Notes under the pieces: model-generated
The model's input: only the letters and a program-made list of their open reading frames with translations
What the model was told of the DNA's origin: nothing
Databases searched by the model: none
In this document: positions 17,091-25,441 of the stretch, one piece after another
Layout of the letters: each line of letters begins with the position of its first letter
Numbering within the stretch: the stretch's first letter is position 1
Made by a program: the position numbers and the translations under genes
Assembly (NCBI GenBank): GCA_017640615.1
Contig: JAEPQK010000001.1
Span: 62,001 to 126,000 of the forward strand
Length of the DNA: 64,000 bases
From: Rhizobiaceae bacterium
GTDB taxonomy: Bacteria; Pseudomonadota; Alphaproteobacteria; Rhizobiales; Rhizobiaceae
Direction of reading: 5' to 3'

Positions 17091-17098
17091 CTGAGGAG

Positions 17099-17127
17099 AA
17101 TATGTGTGTTCTTTGTGTCGAGGACAA
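17099..17127 (-). promoter_or_regulatory. Predicted promoter of the Bax-inhibitor-1 gene
   Basis: Minus-strand -35 TTGTCC (17127-17122), 17-base spacer, -10 CATATT (17104-17099). The start would fall just before the leader hairpin. A perfect palindrome GAGGAC-AA-GTCCTC (17120-17133) covers the -35 box and may be an operator. Confidence 0.5.
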
Positions 17128-17230
17128 GTCCTCCTGGACGCTGAAAACGCCCGATTTCGCAGCTTTGTTGCGGCTTTTCACAGTCCGTGAGGCTGCGGCA
17201 AGCTCTTGTTAACCTTGAACAATGGCGAAG

Positions 17231-19780
17231 CTACAGGTTTCTGAGCACCGGGGCCGCCTTGTGGCCAAGCACCCGCCAGGTGCCGGCGAGGCCGAAACCG
17301 ACCGTCAGCACCAGCGCAATCACGATTGTCGAGATCGCAACTTCCGGCAGGAATGTCGATGTCAGCGACATAACCTGGGTGATGACATACCAGGCTGCAA
17401 CGCCACCGGCGAACAGCGCGAAGACTGCGGTTGCGAAGCCGATGATCAGATATTCGAGCGAAAAGGCCGATATCAGCATGCGCCGCGTCGCGCCCAGCGT
17501 TTTCAGCACAACGGCGTCGTGAATGCGGGCGCGGTTGCCGGCAGCGAGCGCGCCGGACAACACAAGCACGGACGCAATCAGCGCGACAGCGGCCGCGGCT
17601 CGAATTGCCGTTGCCAGTTGTGCCACCAGCCCGTTGACGATATCGAGTGCGTCTTTCACACGCACGCTGGTGACAGCCGGAAAAGCGCGGGTGACCGCGT
17701 TGAGTAACTGCGCGTCCTCATCGGCCCCCGCCGCTTCGTCGCTCAATGTGGCAAGCCAGGAGTGCGGTGCGCCGGCAAAGGTGTTGGGCGAAAAGACCAT
17801 CACGAAATTGATGCCCATCGATTCCCACTCCACCTGCCGCAGGTTGGAAATACGAGCGGTGATGTTGCGGCCGAGCACGTTGACTGTGACGGTGTCGCCG
17901 ATGGCCAGCCCGATCTCGCCGGCCTCTTCAGCAGCGAAGGAGACAAGCGGTTCTCCCGCATAGTCCGCCGGCCACCACTCGCCTTCGGTCAGTGTAGCGT
18001 TTGCGGGAATCGTTTCGGAATAGGTGATGCCGCGGTCGCCGCGCAGCACCCATGCGCCTTCGGGCGGCATTTCCATCTTGCGCACGTCGACATCGTTGAG
18101 CGCCATAATGCGCCCGCGCAACATCGGCACTTTGTTGAGCGTGCCATTGGGCGATTGTTCTGTGACAAGCTCACTGAATGCATCGATCTCGGTGCTTGGA
18201 ATGTCGACGAAGAAGAAGTTTGGCGCCTGCTGGGCCAGGTTGCCGGAAATCTGGTTGCGGAGATTTCCATCGATGAGCGCAAGGGTGACCAGCAAGGTGA
18301 GGCCGAGGCCGAGCGACAGCACGACCGACGGGGTCAGCGCGCCGGGACGATGGATGTTGCCAATGGCAAGCCTGAGCGCAGTGGAGCGTACCCTTGGGCT
18401 GCGGCGCGCCAGATCCTGGAGCGCGACCGCGACGGCGCGCAGAACCAGAAACGCAAACGCCATGCCGCCGATGAAGATCACTGCAATGGTTCGGTCGTTC
18501 GACCACCAGATCGCGAATGCGGACAGTAGTGCGGCGATCGTGACCGAGGCTGCGACATAGATCGTGCGTGGGCGCCCACGTGCGTCGATGCCCTTTTCGC
18601 GGAACAGCGCTGTCGCCGGCACATCGCGTGCGCGGCCAAGCGGCATCAGCGCGAAGACGAGTGTGACCATGAAGCCGAAAAGCACGCCGACGGAAAGTGC
18701 CGCGGGATAGAAGCCGGCCTCCGCCGGCAGCGGCAGCAAGCCGGACAGGAAAGCGGCCGCGAGGAACGGCATTGCGGCCCCGATAGCTACGCCGGCGGCA
18801 ATGCCGATCAGTGCGATCATCATGATCTGCACGAGGTAGACGGTGAAAACGAAACCTCCCGAGCCGCCAAGGCTCTTGAAAGTCGCGATCACACCGCGTT
18901 TGCTGTCGAGATAGGCGCGTACGGCGTTGGCAACACCAACGCCGCCAACCACCAGCGCGGTGAGGCCGACCAATGTCAGAAACTGCGAAAAGCGGGCGAC
19001 ATTGCTTGCGAGCGACGGTGCTGCATTGGTGCGTGCGCGGATGCTCCAGCCTGCCTCCGGCAGCTGCTCGGCGGCCTCGGCGCGGATCGTTTCGATATCG
19101 GCGTCAGTCGCGCCTTCGGGCAGCCTGATCTTGTAACCGAATTCGACAAGACTTCCCGGTTGCAGCAGGCCTGAGCCGCGCAAGCCATCCAGAGAAACCA
19201 TCAGGCGCGGGGCGAGGCCGAAGCCGTCTGATATGGCGTCCGGCTCAGTGACGACACGGGCGCGCAGTTCGAATTCGTGGCCGCCCAATACGATGCGGTC
19301 GCCGATGGCAAGGCCGAGTCGCTGGAAGAGGAGGTCGGCGCCAGCCGCGCCGTATGCGCCATCGCGCAGCGCGAAAAGGTCTTCCATCGGCAGTGCCGGT
19401 TCGGTTTCGAAACCGCCATAGAGCGGGTAGGCATTATCGACTGCTTTCAGCTCCACCAGCGTCTGGTCGGAGGCGTCGGTAAGGCGCACCATCGAACGCA
19501 TATTGGCGTTCATGGCGACGGCGCCCTGGCTTTCCAGAAACGCCTGCTCCTCGGCCGTCGTTTCTCGGTGGATGAGCTCGAAACGCATATCTCCCCCGAG
19601 CAGCACCTGGCCCTGTCCGACGACTGCGCCGGTAATAGCCTGCGCTACGGAGTTTACGCCGCCGATGGCGCCGACACCGAGCGCGATGCACGTTACGAAG
19701 ATCAGGAAGCCCGAGAGGCCGCTGCGCATTTCACGCAAAGAGAAACGGATGGCGAGGGCGAGTGTTCGAGAAAAGGTCAC
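17231..19780 (-). CDS. ybbP: FtsX-like ABC transporter permease (YbbP family)
   Basis: A large 849-residue permease with two FtsX-type membrane domains and big extracytoplasmic domains. It starts with one hydrophobic segment, then a periplasmic domain, then a block of about three segments (near 250-400), with a second copy of this arrangement toward the C-terminus. GTG at 19780 is chosen because GGGAGGGAAA lies 7 bases upstream; the frame is open for 63 more codons of low-quality sequence. It pairs with the ATPase gene upstream and with the divergent TesA-like hydrolase, the classic ybbA-ybbP-tesA neighbourhood. The substrate is unknown, probably a lipid or envelope factor. Confidence 0.87.
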   Translation of the reverse strand: MTFSRTLALAIRFSLREMRSGLSGFLIFVTCIALGVGAIGGVNSVAQAITGAVVGQGQVLLGGDMRFELIHRETTAEEQAFLESQGAVAMNANMRSMVRLTDASDQTLVELKAVDNAYPLYGGFETEPALPMEDLFALRDGAYGAAGADLLFQRLGLAIGDRIVLGGHEFELRARVVTEPDAISDGFGLAPRLMVSLDGLRGSGLLQPGSLVEFGYKIRLPEGATDADIETIRAEAAEQLPEAGWSIRARTNAAPSLASNVARFSQFLTLVGLTALVVGGVGVANAVRAYLDSKRGVIATFKSLGGSGGFVFTVYLVQIMMIALIGIAAGVAIGAAMPFLAAAFLSGLLPLPAEAGFYPAALSVGVLFGFMVTLVFALMPLGRARDVPATALFREKGIDARGRPRTIYVAASVTIAALLSAFAIWWSNDRTIAVIFIGGMAFAFLVLRAVAVALQDLARRSPRVRSTALRLAIGNIHRPGALTPSVVLSLGLGLTLLVTLALIDGNLRNQISGNLAQQAPNFFFVDIPSTEIDAFSELVTEQSPNGTLNKVPMLRGRIMALNDVDVRKMEMPPEGAWVLRGDRGITYSETIPANATLTEGEWWPADYAGEPLVSFAAEEAGEIGLAIGDTVTVNVLGRNITARISNLRQVEWESMGINFVMVFSPNTFAGAPHSWLATLSDEAAGADEDAQLLNAVTRAFPAVTSVRVKDALDIVNGLVAQLATAIRAAAAVALIASVLVLSGALAAGNRARIHDAVVLKTLGATRRMLISAFSLEYLIIGFATAVFALFAGGVAAWYVITQVMSLTSTFLPEVAISTIVIALVLTVGFGLAGTWRVLGHKAAPVLRNL

Positions 19781-19850
19781 GCTCTTTTCCCTCCCCGCGC
19801 GGGGGAGGATGGCGCGGAGGGCCGGGCGAGGTAGATGGCGGAGAACTGCA

Positions 19851-20573
19851 TCAAGCGACCCCCTCCGCTTCGCCGAGGTTCGGTACTTCCTGCAAGGGGG
19901 CGGATACCTCGATCCGCCCGGAGCGCATGGCGACCTGACGGCTGCAGCGGTCGGCAAGCGTCGGGTCATGCGTGACCAGCACCAGCGTCATGTTGCGTTC
20001 CTGCGCCTTCGAAAACAGCAGGTCGGCGATCTGGCGGCCGGTCGACTGGTCGAGATTGCCAGTCGGTTCGTCGGCGATCAGGATTTTCGGCGAGGGCGCC
20101 AGCGCGCGAGCAATGGCGACGCGCTGCTGTTCACCGCCGGAGAGCTCAGAGGGGTAATGCGTGACGCGATCGGCCAGTCCGACCGCAGCCAGTTCGCGCT
20201 CGGCAGCGGCGAAGGCATCGGCCTCGCCCGCCAGTTCCAGCGGAACGGCGACATTTTCCAGCGCGGTCATGTTGGGAATGAGGTGGAAAGACTGGAAGAC
20301 AATGCCGACATTGCGGCCGCGAAAGGCCGCCACCTCGTCTTCGCTTCGGTCATTGAGCAGATTGCCGGCGATGCGCACCGTGCCAGAGTCGACGCGCTCC
20401 AGACCGGCAAGCACCATCAGCAGTGTCGACTTGCCCGAACCCGACGGTCCGACGATGCCGATCGTTTCGCCGTATTCGGCGGTGAGACTGATGCCCTTGA
20501 GCACATGGACGGAGGTAGCGCCCTGACCAAGCGTGAGAGACACCTGATCGAGCTGAATGACGGGTTCAGTCAC
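19851..20573 (-). CDS. ybbA: ABC transporter ATP-binding protein (YbbA family)
   Basis: A 240-residue MacB/LolD-type ATPase with Walker A (GPSGSGKSTLL), signature (LSGGEQQRVAIARAL) and Walker B (ILIADEPTGNLD). It sits 70 bases upstream of the FtsX-like permease on the same strand and is divergent from the TesA-like hydrolase. This arrangement supports an exporter or lipoprotein-handling type machine rather than nutrient uptake. Confidence 0.92.
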   Translation of the reverse strand: MTEPVIQLDQVSLTLGQGATSVHVLKGISLTAEYGETIGIVGPSGSGKSTLLMVLAGLERVDSGTVRIAGNLLNDRSEDEVAAFRGRNVGIVFQSFHLIPNMTALENVAVPLELAGEADAFAAAERELAAVGLADRVTHYPSELSGGEQQRVAIARALAPSPKILIADEPTGNLDQSTGRQIADLLFSKAQERNMTLVLVTHDPTLADRCSRQVAMRSGRIEVSAPLQEVPNLGEAEGVA

Positions 20574-20630
20574 GGAATAAACGTCCTATATGCAATTCGC
20601 GGGTTCGCAACATATGGGTTCAATTCGAAC

Positions 20631-21257
20631 ATGTTCAAACGACTAGCCGTCCTGTTTTTCGCAGCAATGCTGCCGATTGTCGGCCTTTCGGCCGCATTTT
20701 CCGCCGAACCGGCCAAAATCGTCGCGTTTGGCGACAGTCTGACCGCCGGATATGGCCTTTCGCCGGGTGAGTCTTTCCCAGAGAAGCTTGAACAGTCCTT
20801 GCAGCAGAAAGGTCACGATGTCGTGATCGCCAATGCGGGCGTGTCGGGAGATACATCAAGTGGCGGACTTCAGCGCCTCGACTGGTCGGTGCCAGACGAC
20901 ACGGATCTCGTGATTCTCGAGCTCGGCGCCAACGACATGCTGCGCGGCATCGCACCGTCGATCACCCGATCCAATCTGGATGAGATGATTGCCAAGCTGC
21001 GGGAGCGTGAGATCGAGGTGCTGCTGGTGGGCATGCTGGCAGCGCCGAACCTCGGACCGGATTATGCCGAGGCGTTCAACCCGATCTACCCGGAGCTCGC
21101 GAGCGAATATGAGCTAGCGCTTTATCCGTTCTTTCTCGATGGTGTTGCAGCGCAGCCTCAGCTTCTGCTTGGCGACGGCATGCATCCAAACGCCGAGGGC
21201 GTGGACCGGATGGTTGAAGGGATACTGCCGCTCGTGGAGGCTGAACTCGCAAAATGA
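20631..21257 (+). CDS. tesA: Arylesterase / acyl-CoA thioesterase TesA-like GDSL hydrolase
   Basis: A 208-residue periplasmic SGNH hydrolase with esterase, thioesterase and lysophospholipase activity in the family. A signal peptide (about residues 1-25, ending AFSA) precedes block I FGDSLTAGYGL with the catalytic Ser, then GANDMLRG and DGMHPN with the catalytic Asp and His. The start at 20631 is the ATG beginning the signal peptide; the frame continues far upstream but that part is antisense to the ABC genes. It is divergent from ybbAP. Confidence 0.9.
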   Translation: MFKRLAVLFFAAMLPIVGLSAAFSAEPAKIVAFGDSLTAGYGLSPGESFPEKLEQSLQQKGHDVVIANAGVSGDTSSGGLQRLDWSVPDDTDLVILELGANDMLRGIAPSITRSNLDEMIAKLREREIEVLLVGMLAAPNLGPDYAEAFNPIYPELASEYELALYPFFLDGVAAQPQLLLGDGMHPNAEGVDRMVEGILPLVEAELAK

Positions 21258-21364
21258 CTGTGGGCGGGTTCGGATGCAGGACCCCCAGCCGCAGAAAAAT
21301 CCTTGCCCGTGCAGCCATTCGATGATTCGCTCCCCTTAAGCAGTCGATTCGAGGAGGTATCCCA

Positions 21365-21964
21365 ATGCCGCGTCTGTTCACCGCCCTCGAAATTCCGCGT
21401 GATGCCGCGATGTCGCTTTCGCTCCTGAGGGGCGGTCTGCCGGGCGCGCGCTGGATCGACGTTGAAAACTATCATCTGACTTTGCGCTTCATCGGTGATG
21501 TGGAAGGCCATATCGCCGACGAGGTGGCCAATGCGCTGGACAGGGTGCGCCGGCCAGACTTCACGCTGACCCTGAGCGGGGTCGGAGCCTTTGGCGGCAA
21601 GAAACCCCATTCGATCTGGGCCGGCACGTCCGCTTCGCCCGATATGCATGCGCTGCAGGGCGAAATCGAACGCATCTGCCAGCGGCTTGGGCTACCTGCC
21701 GACCCGCGCAAATTCAGCCCGCATGTCACGCTGGCCAGATTGCGCAATACGAGCCCGATCGATGTCGCCAACTATCTTTCGGCGCGGGGCAATTTCGCCA
21801 CCATGCCGTTCCGCGTCGGCAGGTTTGTTCTGATGTCTTCGCGCGCCTCGGTGGGCGGCGGTCCCTACGTGATCGAAGAAGCCTGGCCGCTGCTTGGCGT
21901 GGAAGCGCCGCGTGCACCCAACTTGAGTGCCAGCGCGTCCGATGCTTCCTGGAGCATGCGGTAG
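21365..21964 (+). CDS. thpR: RNA 2',3'-cyclic phosphodiesterase (ThpR/LigT)
   Basis: A 2H-phosphoesterase opening 2',3'-cyclic phosphates on RNA ends, 199 residues. Both catalytic HxTL motifs are present: HLTL at 37-40 and HVTL at 120-123. A very good ribosome site, GAGGAGGT, precedes the ATG. The last ~33 codons lie on the opposite strand of the phosphatase gene. The fold should end near residue 180, so the tail is an extension that ran into its neighbour. Confidence 0.9.
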   Translation: MPRLFTALEIPRDAAMSLSLLRGGLPGARWIDVENYHLTLRFIGDVEGHIADEVANALDRVRRPDFTLTLSGVGAFGGKKPHSIWAGTSASPDMHALQGEIERICQRLGLPADPRKFSPHVTLARLRNTSPIDVANYLSARGNFATMPFRVGRFVLMSSRASVGGGPYVIEEAWPLLGVEAPRAPNLSASASDASWSMR

Positions 21965-22383
21965 ACGATCTCGAAGCCATCATCGCCGCCGTAATACGGG
22001 TCGGGCACGTCAAGCCGGCCGATACCTGCATAATCCAGAAAGAGGTGCACCCTATGCGCAGCGCCAGCAGGCGCGCGACCGTGCAATGTCGCGACATTCG
22101 AGCGATCCATGCCCAGGAGCAAGTCGAAGCTTTCGAAATCTGTCGAACTGACCGCGCGGGCACGCTGATCGGAAATGTCGATGCCATGGCGGGCCGCTGT
22201 GGCGACGGAGCGCGGGTCGGGTGAGTTGCCGACATGCCAGGCGCCGGTGCCGGCGGAGTCGATTGCGAACAGATCTGTGGCGCCCGCCTTTTCGACGGCT
22301 GAACGGAAAATGCCTTCCGCCAGAGGCGAACGGCAGATATTTCCAAGGCAGACGAAAAGTATGCGGCTGGGCTGAGCGGGCAT
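21865..22383 (-). CDS. Low-molecular-weight protein-tyrosine phosphatase
   Basis: Cysteine-dependent phosphatase of about 172 residues. The P-loop CLGNICRS (Cys12, Arg18) and the general-acid segment DVPDPYYGG are present. I chose the ATG at 22383 immediately before the P-loop strand; the frame is open 17 codons further, but that overlaps the divergent phhB. The final ~20 residues exceed the usual family end and are antisense to the thpR tail. The role could be dephosphorylation of arsenate or of tyrosine kinases; context does not decide. Confidence 0.88.
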   Translation of the reverse strand: MPAQPSRILFVCLGNICRSPLAEGIFRSAVEKAGATDLFAIDSAGTGAWHVGNSPDPRSVATAARHGIDISDQRARAVSSTDFESFDLLLGMDRSNVATLHGRAPAGAAHRVHLFLDYAGIGRLDVPDPYYGGDDGFEIVYRMLQEASDALALKLGARGASTPSSGQASSIT

Positions 22384-22432
22384 GTGGCCTGAAATATCTT
22401 TCCGGGCGCACGACAGCAACAGGAGACGACGC

Positions 22433-22729
22433 ATGGCGCGGACGAAGATGGGCGAGGCTGAAATCGAAGTTGCGATGGCCGGCCTGCCCGAGTGGAACCT
22501 TGCCGGCGATCATCGATCGATCAGCCGACGTTTCAATTTCTCCAACTTCAACCGGGCATTCGGCTTCATGACGCAAGTGGCGATGGAAGCCGAGAAGCTC
22601 GACCATCATCCGGAATGGTTCAATGTCTACAAAACCGTCGATGTGAAGCTGAATACACATGACGTGGACGGGCTCAGTGAGCTCGATTTTCAGCTGGCAC
22701 GCATTATGGACAGGCTCGCGAGCGGATAG
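22433..22729 (+). CDS. phhB: 4a-hydroxytetrahydrobiopterin dehydratase (PhhB/PCD)
   Basis: A 98-residue pterin-4a-carbinolamine dehydratase. The active-site pattern EKLDHHPEWFNVYKTVDVKL with its histidine pair is visible. AGGAGACGAC precedes the ATG at 22433 and excludes the longer in-frame start at 22382. No phenylalanine hydroxylase gene is in the window, so it may instead recycle a pterin by-product or have a moonlighting role, as is common in this group. Confidence 0.9.
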   Translation: MARTKMGEAEIEVAMAGLPEWNLAGDHRSISRRFNFSNFNRAFGFMTQVAMEAEKLDHHPEWFNVYKTVDVKLNTHDVDGLSELDFQLARIMDRLASG

Positions 22730-22780
22730 GAACGGGCTGAATTTCTTGCAACTCGACCCGCGAATTGCCATTTCAGATAT

Positions 22781-23158
22781 ATGACCGAGCAGTTCGACGA
22801 CGCGAAGATCGGCGAAATCCTGGCTCCCGTCAGCGCTGAGGAAAGGCGCCGGCGGGAAGAGCGCGTGCGGTCGAAATTCTGGCGCACGGCCAAGCGCGCA
22901 GCGCGGCAGATACCTTTCATGGATGAGGTCGTGGCCGCCTATTATTGCTCGCTCGACGCCGAAACGCCGACCCGAGCACGTGGCATTCTTCTAGCGTCAC
23001 TGGCCTATTTCGTGCTGCCGACCGACTTCATTCCCGACTTTCTGGTGGCGTTCGGTTTCACCGATGACCTCGCCGTTCTGACAGCGGCAATCACGGCGAT
23101 CCGCCCGCATATCAAGGATCATCACCGCGACGCTGCCAAAAGGGCGCTCGAGGCCTGA
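22781..23158 (+). CDS. YkvA family protein (DUF1232)
   Basis: A 125-residue protein with the DUF1232 core: LASLAYFVLPTDFIPDFL then GFTDDLAVLTAAI, a short amphipathic/hydrophobic hairpin. The function of the family is unknown and it is probably membrane-associated. It ends 4 bases before the convergent pcaR stop. Confidence 0.85.
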   Translation: MTEQFDDAKIGEILAPVSAEERRRREERVRSKFWRTAKRAARQIPFMDEVVAAYYCSLDAETPTRARGILLASLAYFVLPTDFIPDFLVAFGFTDDLAVLTAAITAIRPHIKDHHRDAAKRALEA

Positions 23159-23162
23159 CCGC

Positions 23163-23951
23163 CTACTGCACCACAAAGAAGTTCTCGATCTCTGCCGCTG
23201 CCTTCTGGAGATGCGGCAGCGCATGCGCCTTGAGTTCGTCCGGCGTGTAGCGCCCGGCCTGTGCCGGCACATTGATTGCCGCGACCGCATTGCCCGCCCG
23301 GTCGCACACAGGCACCGCGATCGAGATGAGACCGGTTTCCAGTTCCTCATCGACGATCGCATATCCCTGACTGCTGATCTGGCGAATGGCAGTTTCCATC
23401 GCGCCTAGTTCGGTTTTCGTCTTCGGTGTGTTTTGCACAATTTTGCTTTGCGCCAACACGCTGGTGCGCTGGGCCTCGTCCATGCCTGCCAGAAGGACCC
23501 TTCCCATGGACGTGCACCAGGCCGGCAGCCGCGTGCCGACATGGAGCGCCACGCTCATAATGCGCTGGCCGGGCACGCGCGCGACATAAACAACCTCTGT
23601 GCCGGCAATGATGGCGGCCGAACAGCTTTCGCCCGTAGCTTCGGCTACTTCGTGCAGGAACGGCAGCGCATAGTCCCAGAGCGAAGCCTCGCTCAGCCAT
23701 GTGCGCGCAAGCGAAAGCAGCCGCGCCGTAAGCAGGAAGCGGCGACCTTCCTGTCGGGCATGGTCTGTTGCGACAAGTGTGAGTAGAAGGCGCCTCGCCC
23801 CGGCGCGGGTGAGGCCCGCTTTCTCCGCTGTCTCGGTCAGAGTCAGCCCCGCTGGATGCGCGGCGAGGATTTCCAGAACGGCAATTCCACGCTCGAGCGA
23901 ACCGACGATATCGCGCCCGCCGGGCGCAGTTGACTTCTCCGAAGCAGACAT
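23163..23951 (-). CDS. pcaR: IclR-family regulator PcaR
   Basis: A 262-residue IclR-type regulator: N-terminal winged helix-turn-helix (LTLTETAEKAGLTRAGARRLL) and C-terminal effector-binding domain (ending near ISIAVPVCDRAGNAVAAINV). Its divergent position beside pcaIJF identifies it as PcaR, which normally responds to beta-ketoadipate. The predicted -10 box ends 5 bases before the ATG and no ribosome site is visible, so the transcript may be leaderless. The operator at 23979-23993 overlaps its -35. Confidence 0.87.
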   Translation of the reverse strand: MSASEKSTAPGGRDIVGSLERGIAVLEILAAHPAGLTLTETAEKAGLTRAGARRLLLTLVATDHARQEGRRFLLTARLLSLARTWLSEASLWDYALPFLHEVAEATGESCSAAIIAGTEVVYVARVPGQRIMSVALHVGTRLPAWCTSMGRVLLAGMDEAQRTSVLAQSKIVQNTPKTKTELGAMETAIRQISSQGYAIVDEELETGLISIAVPVCDRAGNAVAAINVPAQAGRYTPDELKAHALPHLQKAAAEIENFFVVQ

Positions 23952-23956
23952 CTAGA

Positions 23957-23986
23957 TAATATCACATACAAAACAATTGTTCGCAA
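23957..23986 (-). promoter_or_regulatory. Predicted pcaR promoter
   Basis: Minus-strand -35 TTGCGA (23986-23981), 18-base spacer, -10 TATTAT (23962-23957). The expected start is at or next to the A of the pcaR ATG. Confidence 0.45.
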
Positions 23987-23993
23987 TACGAAC
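23979..23993. promoter_or_regulatory. PcaR operator candidate
   Basis: GTTCG-CAATA-CGAAC is a perfect inverted repeat with 5-bp arms and 5-bp spacing, the usual shape of IclR-family sites. It lies in the 101-base spacer between pcaR and pcaI, over the predicted pcaR -35. Confidence 0.65.
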
Positions 23994-24052
23994 TTTCTAG
24001 CTTGGTGTCGCAAATGCGGTCGCTGGGCAGCGCATGCGGTTGAGGGTGAAAC

Positions 24053-24769
24053 GTGGACAAGATCTATCCGGGCGTCGCGGATGCGATTGCCGACATTGAA
24101 GACGGCATGACAGTTATGATCGGCGGATTCGGCGGTTCAGGTGCGCCGATCGAGTTGATCCATGCGCTGGTCGAGCGCTACAAGGCTACGGGGGCGCCCG
24201 GCGGGCTCACCGTGGTCAACAACAATGCCGGTAATGGCGGCATCGGCATCGCCGCGATGATCGACGCCGGCATGGTCGCCAAGATGGTCTGCTCGTTTCC
24301 GCGTTCGTCGGACCCGCGTGCATTTACCGACAGATATCTTGCCGGCGAAATCGGGCTCGAACTTGTGCCGCAGGGCACGCTGGCTGAGCGTATTCGTGCC
24401 GGCGGTGCTGGCATCCCGGCTTTCTACACACCCGCGACCTTCGGCACCCAACTCGCCGAGGGAAAGCCCGTCGCTGAATTTGACGGCAAGTCCTACGTTC
24501 AGGAGCGATGGCTGAAGGCCGATGTTGCGCTGATCAAGGCCGAACGCGCCGACCGCAAGGGCAATCTAACCTACCGAAAGGCGGCGCGGAACTTCTCACC
24601 ACTGATGGCGGCGGCGGCGCAGGTGACAATCGTGCAGGCACGCAAGGTGGCGGCAGTGGGCGACATCGACCCGGAGCACATCGTCACGCCCGGTATTTTC
24701 GTGAACAGGGTGGTCGAGGTGGCCGACGCCCAGCAGGAAGAAGCGCTGCTGCGCGCGGAGGCAAGCTGA
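24053..24769 (+). CDS. pcaI: 3-oxoadipate CoA-transferase subunit A
   Basis: Alpha subunit (238 residues) of the succinyl-CoA:3-oxoadipate CoA-transferase that activates beta-ketoadipate in aromatic-compound breakdown. The GGFGGSGAPIELI loop is the conserved CoA-binding motif. It begins with GTG after GAGGGTGAA and ends in TGATG, overlapping the next start by one base, so the two subunits are translationally coupled. It is divergent from pcaR with the operator between. Confidence 0.93.
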   Translation: MDKIYPGVADAIADIEDGMTVMIGGFGGSGAPIELIHALVERYKATGAPGGLTVVNNNAGNGGIGIAAMIDAGMVAKMVCSFPRSSDPRAFTDRYLAGEIGLELVPQGTLAERIRAGGAGIPAFYTPATFGTQLAEGKPVAEFDGKSYVQERWLKADVALIKAERADRKGNLTYRKAARNFSPLMAAAAQVTIVQARKVAAVGDIDPEHIVTPGIFVNRVVEVADAQQEEALLRAEAS

Positions 24770-25440
24770 TGGCAACGAAGCTGACCAATGCCCAGATAGC
24801 CTGGCGCGCCGCGCAAGACCTGCCCGATGGCTCCTATGTCAATCTAGGGATCGGCTTTCCCGAGATGATCGCCAAGTTCAAGCCCAAGGGCCGCGAGGTG
24901 ATCTACCACACCGAAAACGGGGTGCTCGACTTCGGCGAGGCGCCGCCGGCCGGTGAAGAAGACTGGGACCTCATCAACGCTGGCAAGAAGGCGATCACGC
25001 TCAATGCGGGTGCTTCCTTTTTCCATCATGCGGACAGCTTTGCCATGGTGCGCGGCAGCCATCTGGATGTCGCGGTGCTGGGCGCCTATCAGGTTGCTGA
25101 AAACGGCGATCTCGCAAACTGGAGTACGGGGCCAGGCTCCGTGCCTGCCGTCGGCGGGGCAATGGATTTGGTGCATGGCGCAAAACAGATCTGGGTCGTC
25201 ACCGACCACGTGACCAAAAAAGGCGAGCCGAAGCTTCTCAAGAAATGCGCGTTGCCGCTCACAGGCGTCGGCTGCGTTACGACGGTCTATACGAGCCTGG
25301 CCGTATTCGACATTGTCGACAAACGCTTCGTCCTGCGGGACAAGCTGCCCTCGGTGAGCCTCGAAGAGTTGCAGGCCGTCACCGAAGCCCAAATCGTCGT
25401 CAACGGTACGCCGGGCGACCTCAACGTACCGGAGCTCTGA
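24769..25440 (+). CDS. pcaJ: 3-oxoadipate CoA-transferase subunit B
   Basis: Beta subunit of 223 residues. The catalytic glutamate is Glu49 in HTENGVLDFGE. The start is the ATG overlapping the pcaI stop; the frame is open well upstream but only in antisense-like composition. It ends one base before the pcaF start codon. Together with pcaI and pcaF it completes the conversion of beta-ketoadipate to succinyl-CoA and acetyl-CoA. Confidence 0.93.
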   Translation: MATKLTNAQIAWRAAQDLPDGSYVNLGIGFPEMIAKFKPKGREVIYHTENGVLDFGEAPPAGEEDWDLINAGKKAITLNAGASFFHHADSFAMVRGSHLDVAVLGAYQVAENGDLANWSTGPGSVPAVGGAMDLVHGAKQIWVVTDHVTKKGEPKLLKKCALPLTGVGCVTTVYTSLAVFDIVDKRFVLRDKLPSVSLEELQAVTEAQIVVNGTPGDLNVPEL

Positions 25441-25441
25441 A

